Positions 60,864 to 64,000 of a stretch of 64,000 bases of DNA are shown in pieces. The notes beneath the pieces are model-generated. The model was not told the DNA's origin and made no database searches. It worked only from the letters and a program-made list of their open reading frames with translations. The position numbers were made by a program, and so were the translations under genes. Every line of letters begins with the position of its first letter. Position 1 is the stretch's first letter. Source of the DNA: a candidate division NC10 bacterium CSP1-5 (GTDB taxonomy: Bacteria > Methylomirabilota > Methylomirabilia > Methylomirabilales > CSP1-5); contig LDXR01000014.1 of assembly GCA_001443495.1 (NCBI GenBank), forward strand, positions 8,684 through 72,683, read 5' to 3'.

Positions 60864-63323
60864 TTATGCCCCGGGCTTGCGGTAATTGCAATCCACCGTC
60901 GCGCACTTGAGCTCAAGACCCTGACGGGTCCGGTGCTGGACGAGGAAGGGGGCACCACATTGAGGGCACGGCTCGGGGATCGGCCGATTCCAGAGGACGA
61001 AGGTGCACTCGGGATACCCGGTACAGCCGTAGAAGGACCTGCCCCGTTTGGAGCGGCGCTGGGTCAGGGCTTTACCGCACCGGGGGCACTTGACATCGAT
61101 GGGAAGCGGTCTGACGGTTCGGCACTTCGGGTAGGCGGAACAGGCCAGGAAGCGGCCATACCGGCCGTGGCGAATCACCATCGGGGCGCCACAGGTCTCG
61201 CATTTCTCATCCGTCGGTTCCGGCGCCACCCTTTCCTTCCCTTCGAGGCGGAGGACGTTCCGGCAGTCCGGGTAGCCGCTACACGCCCAGAAGAGTCCGT
61301 ACCGCCCCCGCTTCAACACCATGGGGCGCCCGCACTGCTCGCACACCTTGGTGTCGTTCGCCGTTGACCGATCACCGTCAACCGCGCCCTGACTCTCGTC
61401 TCCCCGGTCATCGGTCGCCGGTATGCGGTCATCGGGGGTCACCAGTTCGCGGGTGTTCTTACACTCCGGGTAGGCGGAGCAGGCCAAGAACTTTCCGAAC
61501 CGTCCCCAGCGGATGACCATGGGGCTCCCGCACTTCTCGCAGGTCTCCTCCGTCTTCTCTTCAAGCGCCTTGAGGTTTTCCATCCCGGTCTTCGCCTGCT
61601 CCAGCCACTTGGAGAAGGCCCCATAGAAGCGCCGCATCTCCTCGAGCCAGTCGACCTTCCCCTCCTCGATCTCATCGAGGACCGACTCCATCCTCGCCGT
61701 GAACTCGTAATCCATAATCCGTGGGAAGCTCTTGACCAGCAGATCGACCACCACTTCTCCCACCTCGGTCGGCCGAAATTTCCCCTTCTCCTTAATGACG
61801 TAATCGCGATTTTGAATGACCTGCACGATGGGCGCGTAGGTGCTGGGCCGGCCGATGCCCCTCTCCTCAAGGTCCTTGACCAAGGTGGCCTCGGTGTACC
61901 GCGGGGGTGCCTGGGTGAAATGCTGCTGGGGGTCCAGAGATCCGAGCGTCAGTACCTCCCCTGCGTGAAGGGAGGGCAGCGCCATCTCTCCGTCGGCCTC
62001 GCCATCGCCGTTGGCCTCCTGCCCCTCGTCCGTTCGGCGCTTCATCCCCTCGTCGGTCCCCTCCACGTAGAGCCGCATGAACCCCTCAAATCGCGTCACA
62101 CGCCCCGTGGCGCGGAGCAGGAAGCGCCCTGCCTCCACCTCCACCGTGGTCACGTCAAAGAGGGCCGCGGGCATCTGCGAGGCGACGAAGCGATTCCAGA
62201 TCAGGGTATAGAGGTTGAGCTGGTCTTTCGTGAGGTAGCGGGCCACACTCGCGGGATCCCGCAAGACCGAGGTGGGCCTGATGGCCTCGTGGGCCTCCTG
62301 GGCCGCCTTGGCGCTCTTGTATACGGGGGGCCGCTCGGGAACATATTCGGCGCCAAATCGCTCGGTCAGGTAGCGGCGGGCTTCTTGCACCGCCTCGTCC
62401 GACACCCGGGGGGAGTCCGTCCGCATGTAGGTGATGAGACCCACGGACCCCTCCTCCCCCAGCTCGATCCCCTCGTAGAGCTGCTGAGCAAGGCTCATGG
62501 CCCGCCGGGCGGTCATGCGGAGCTTTCGCACCGCCTCCTGCTGAAACTTGGAGGTGGTGAAGGGGGGAACGGGATGACGGCGCCGCTCCCGGGTGCTGAC
62601 CTCTTTGACCCGAAAGGGCTGCTGCCGAAGCTCTTCGACCAGGGCGTGGGCCTCGGCCCCGGTGTGGATCTCGATCTTTTCCCCGTTCATCCTGGAGAGG
62701 CGGGCCCGAAACTCCGGCGGCGCCCCGGCGGCGAGCAGGGCATCGATGGACCAGTACTCTTGGGACACAAAGGCGCGAATCTCGAGCTCGCGATCGACGA
62801 TCAGCCGAAGCGCCACGGACTGGACCCGACCAGCGCTCAGCCCACGCCTGACCTTCTCCCAGAGCAGTGGGCTCACCTGATATCCGACGAGACGGTCGAG
62901 AATACGGCGCGCCTGTTGGGCCTCGACTTTTTTGAGATCGAGCGAGCCGGGATGGGCAAAGGCCTCTTGGACGGCCCGCCTGGTCACCTCATGGAAGACG
63001 ACCCGATGTACCGCCTTCTTCGGTGGCTTCAGCTCTTGGACGAGATGCCACCCGATGGCCTCCCCCTCCCGATCCGGATCGGTGGCCAGATAGATGGCCT
63101 GAGAGTTCCGGGCCGACTTGCGCAGCTCCTCCACCACTTTCTCGCGCCCCTTCAGCACCTGGTACTGCGGCTTGAAGTTCCGCTTCGTATCCACCGCGAG
63201 CCGATTCGGCGGCAGATCCCGGACATGGCCATACGAGGCCTTGACCACATACCCCTTTCCGAGAAACTTCGTGATGGTCTTGGCCTTGGCCGGCGATTCC
63301 ACGATGACGAGCGATTTCGGCAC
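60864..63323 (-). CDS. topA: DNA topoisomerase I TopA
   Basis: The 819-residue type IA enzyme relaxes negative supercoils. It has the Toprim domain ([23 protein letters not shown]), [14 protein letters not shown] and the active-site tyrosine in TYMRTDSPR near residue 308. Five C-terminal Cys4 zinc ribbons follow from about residue 585. The linker between ribbons one and two is longer than between the others, rich in Asp/Gly/Thr, and encoded by CGGTCATC-type repeats at 61360-61437. A charged low-complexity stretch also occurs near residues 427-450. Confidence 0.97.
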   Translation of the reverse strand: MPKSLVIVESPAKAKTITKFLGKGYVVKASYGHVRDLPPNRLAVDTKRNFKPQYQVLKGREKVVEELRKSARNSQAIYLATDPDREGEAIGWHLVQELKPPKKAVHRVVFHEVTRRAVQEAFAHPGSLDLKKVEAQQARRILDRLVGYQVSPLLWEKVRRGLSAGRVQSVALRLIVDRELEIRAFVSQEYWSIDALLAAGAPPEFRARLSRMNGEKIEIHTGAEAHALVEELRQQPFRVKEVSTRERRRHPVPPFTTSKFQQEAVRKLRMTARRAMSLAQQLYEGIELGEEGSVGLITYMRTDSPRVSDEAVQEARRYLTERFGAEYVPERPPVYKSAKAAQEAHEAIRPTSVLRDPASVARYLTKDQLNLYTLIWNRFVASQMPAALFDVTTVEVEAGRFLLRATGRVTRFEGFMRLYVEGTDEGMKRRTDEGQEANGDGEADGEMALPSLHAGEVLTLGSLDPQQHFTQAPPRYTEATLVKDLEERGIGRPSTYAPIVQVIQNRDYVIKEKGKFRPTEVGEVVVDLLVKSFPRIMDYEFTARMESVLDEIEEGKVDWLEEMRRFYGAFSKWLEQAKTGMENLKALEEKTEETCEKCGSPMVIRWGRFGKFLACSAYPECKNTRELVTPDDRIPATDDRGDESQGAVDGDRSTANDTKVCEQCGRPMVLKRGRYGLFWACSGYPDCRNVLRLEGKERVAPEPTDEKCETCGAPMVIRHGRYGRFLACSAYPKCRTVRPLPIDVKCPRCGKALTQRRSKRGRSFYGCTGYPECTFVLWNRPIPEPCPQCGAPFLVQHRTRQGLELKCATVDCNYRKPGA
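61360..61437. repeat. Heptamer-type repeat inside the topA coding region
   Basis: CCGTTGACCGATCACCGTCAACCG and, 20 bases on, CGGTCATCGGTCGCCGG and GCGGTCATCGG carry the same units as the intergenic copies at 6511 and 42600, with opposite arms. The reading frame stays open and the repeat encodes a linker between zinc ribbons. Confidence 0.65.
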
Positions 63324-63345
63324 GACTATTGTTCCTCCTGTGAAT

Positions 63346-63377
63346 GGCTATCAGCTATCGGCGATCGGCTGTCAGCA
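63346..63377. repeat. Heptamer repeat, GGCTATC/AGCTATC type, topA-dprA gap
   Basis: TGGCTATCAGCTATCGGCGATCGGCTGTCAGC repeats every 7 bases upstream of topA. A second set (CTGACCG CTGCCTG CTGACTG CTGACCG) at 63440-63474 encodes the last residues of DprA. Confidence 0.75.
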
Positions 63378-63414
63378 AAAACTTCCAGCCATAATACCAT
63401 GAAGGCTCATGTGC

Positions 63415-64000
63415 TTACTTGCTTCGCCGTTTTCCCTCTTGCTGACCGCTGCCTGCTGACTGCTGACCGCTCCAGGGGTCGGTGGCGCGAACGAACGTCT
63501 TGCCGGTGAGCTGCTTCACCCACCCCTTCATCTCTAGCGCAAGCAGGGACGCGGCCACCGCGGGGGCCGGGAGTTTCGCACCGGTGATGACGGCGTCGAT
63601 ATGGACCGGCTCCTCTCCGAGCAGCTCGAGCACCCGGCCTTCTTCCCCTTCGAGCGGCGGAAGGGACGGCATCGGGGCAACCGCCTCCGGCGGCATGTCA
63701 GTCGGGATCCGCAACTCTTCTACAACGTCCTCCCACCCCTCGGTGAGCTTGGCCCCCGCCTTGATCAGCCGGTGAGACCCCTGGCTCAGCCGGCCCTTGG
63801 CCATCCCTGGGACCGCGAAGACTTCCCTCCCCTGCTCCAGTGCATGATTCGCCGTGATGAGGGCGCCACTCTCCACCGACGCCTGGACCACGATGACCCC
63901 CAGGGAGAGTCCGCTGATCAGCCGATTCCGTTGGGGAAAGTTCCCCTTCAGAGGAGCAGTCCCCAGAGGAAACTCGCTCAACAGCGCTCCCTGCGCTGCG
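63415..64000 (-). CDS. dprA: DNA processing protein DprA, C-terminal part
   Basis: The frame is open to the window edge, so the start lies beyond 64000. The visible 194 residues contain the end of the Rossmann-like domain (SEFPLGTAPLKGNFPQRNRLISGLS, VVQASVESGALITANHALEQGREVFAVPG) and a winged-helix tail. DprA loads RecA on incoming single-stranded DNA during transformation. Neighbouring topA is a common arrangement. The last 15 residues (Gln/Ser/Gly-rich) are translated heptamer repeat. Confidence 0.95.
   Translation of the reverse strand, partial: AAQGALLSEFPLGTAPLKGNFPQRNRLISGLSLGVIVVQASVESGALITANHALEQGREVFAVPGMAKGRLSQGSHRLIKAGAKLTEGWEDVVEELRIPTDMPPEAVAPMPSLPPLEGEEGRVLELLGEEPVHIDAVITGAKLPAPAVAASLLALEMKGWVKQLTGKTFVRATDPWSGQQSAGSGQQEGKRRSK

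Overview
The window is one stretch of a high-GC bacterial chromosome carrying mostly core genes, nearly all on the minus strand. The organism looks like a Gram-negative, outer-membrane bacterium. MurE has the DNPR motif of meso-diaminopimelate enzymes, and an LptM-like lipoprotein sits beside argH. The order dprA-topA-trmFO-xerC-hslVU-argBDFGH-lipoprotein ... lysA-dapA-dapB-dapL-folK-dNK-panBCD recalls Geobacter-like Desulfobacterota and candidate phyla such as Methylomirabilota/Rokubacteria. That placement is inference; no rRNA or other phylogenetic marker was computed.

Layout. (1) 1-4.2 kb, mainly plus strand: poorly known genes (a duplicated helical protein split by a frame break, a DUF4177-like protein, a TPR protein, a solitary nucleotidyltransferase) and a small zinc-ribbon gene flanked by 9-bp tandem repeats. 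(2) 4.2-15.5 kb, minus strand: three adjacent U32-family genes, then two CaiB/BaiF CoA-transferases, two small Cys-containing proteins, a thioredoxin-fold-like protein and an acyl-CoA ligase. The block has two IclR regulators and looks like a catabolic cluster that activates an organic acid. (3) 15.7-35.7 kb: a transaldolase-like aldolase, yggS, pgeF and a complete dcw division/cell-wall cluster from mraZ to ftsZ. A STAS-domain gene lies between mraZ and rsmH, and a readable promoter plus MraZ operator precede mraZ. (4) 35.9-43.9 kb: panDCB, a deoxynucleoside kinase, folK, dapL, dapB, dapA, lysA. (5) 44-50.4 kb: a block of different character that separates lysA from argH, holding a large malate synthase variant, a membrane methyltransferase-like protein, an alpha/beta hydrolase, and a subtilase with a small I9-like partner. 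(6) 50.4-64 kb: LptM-like lipoprotein, argHGFDB, hslUV, xerC, trmFO, topA and partial dprA.

The most unusual signal is not a gene. About twenty intergenic sites carry short tandem repeats with a fixed period (7, 8, 9 or 14 bp). Many are arranged as two complementary arms that can fold into a hairpin. They interrupt operons that are otherwise packed to overlap (five sites inside dcw). They supply start codons or termini for folK, hslV, a U32 gene and dprA, and enter the linker between zinc ribbons of topA. Different sites use different unit sequences but the same architecture.

How the genes work together: dapA-dapB-dapL make LL-diaminopimelate by the aminotransferase shortcut. After epimerisation elsewhere, meso-DAP feeds MurE in the dcw cluster and LysA for lysine. 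The Mur enzymes, MraY, MurG, FtsW and FtsI build septal peptidoglycan under FtsZ, FtsA, FtsQ and FtsL. panBCD supply pantothenate for CoA, which the CoA-transferase/ligase cluster would use.
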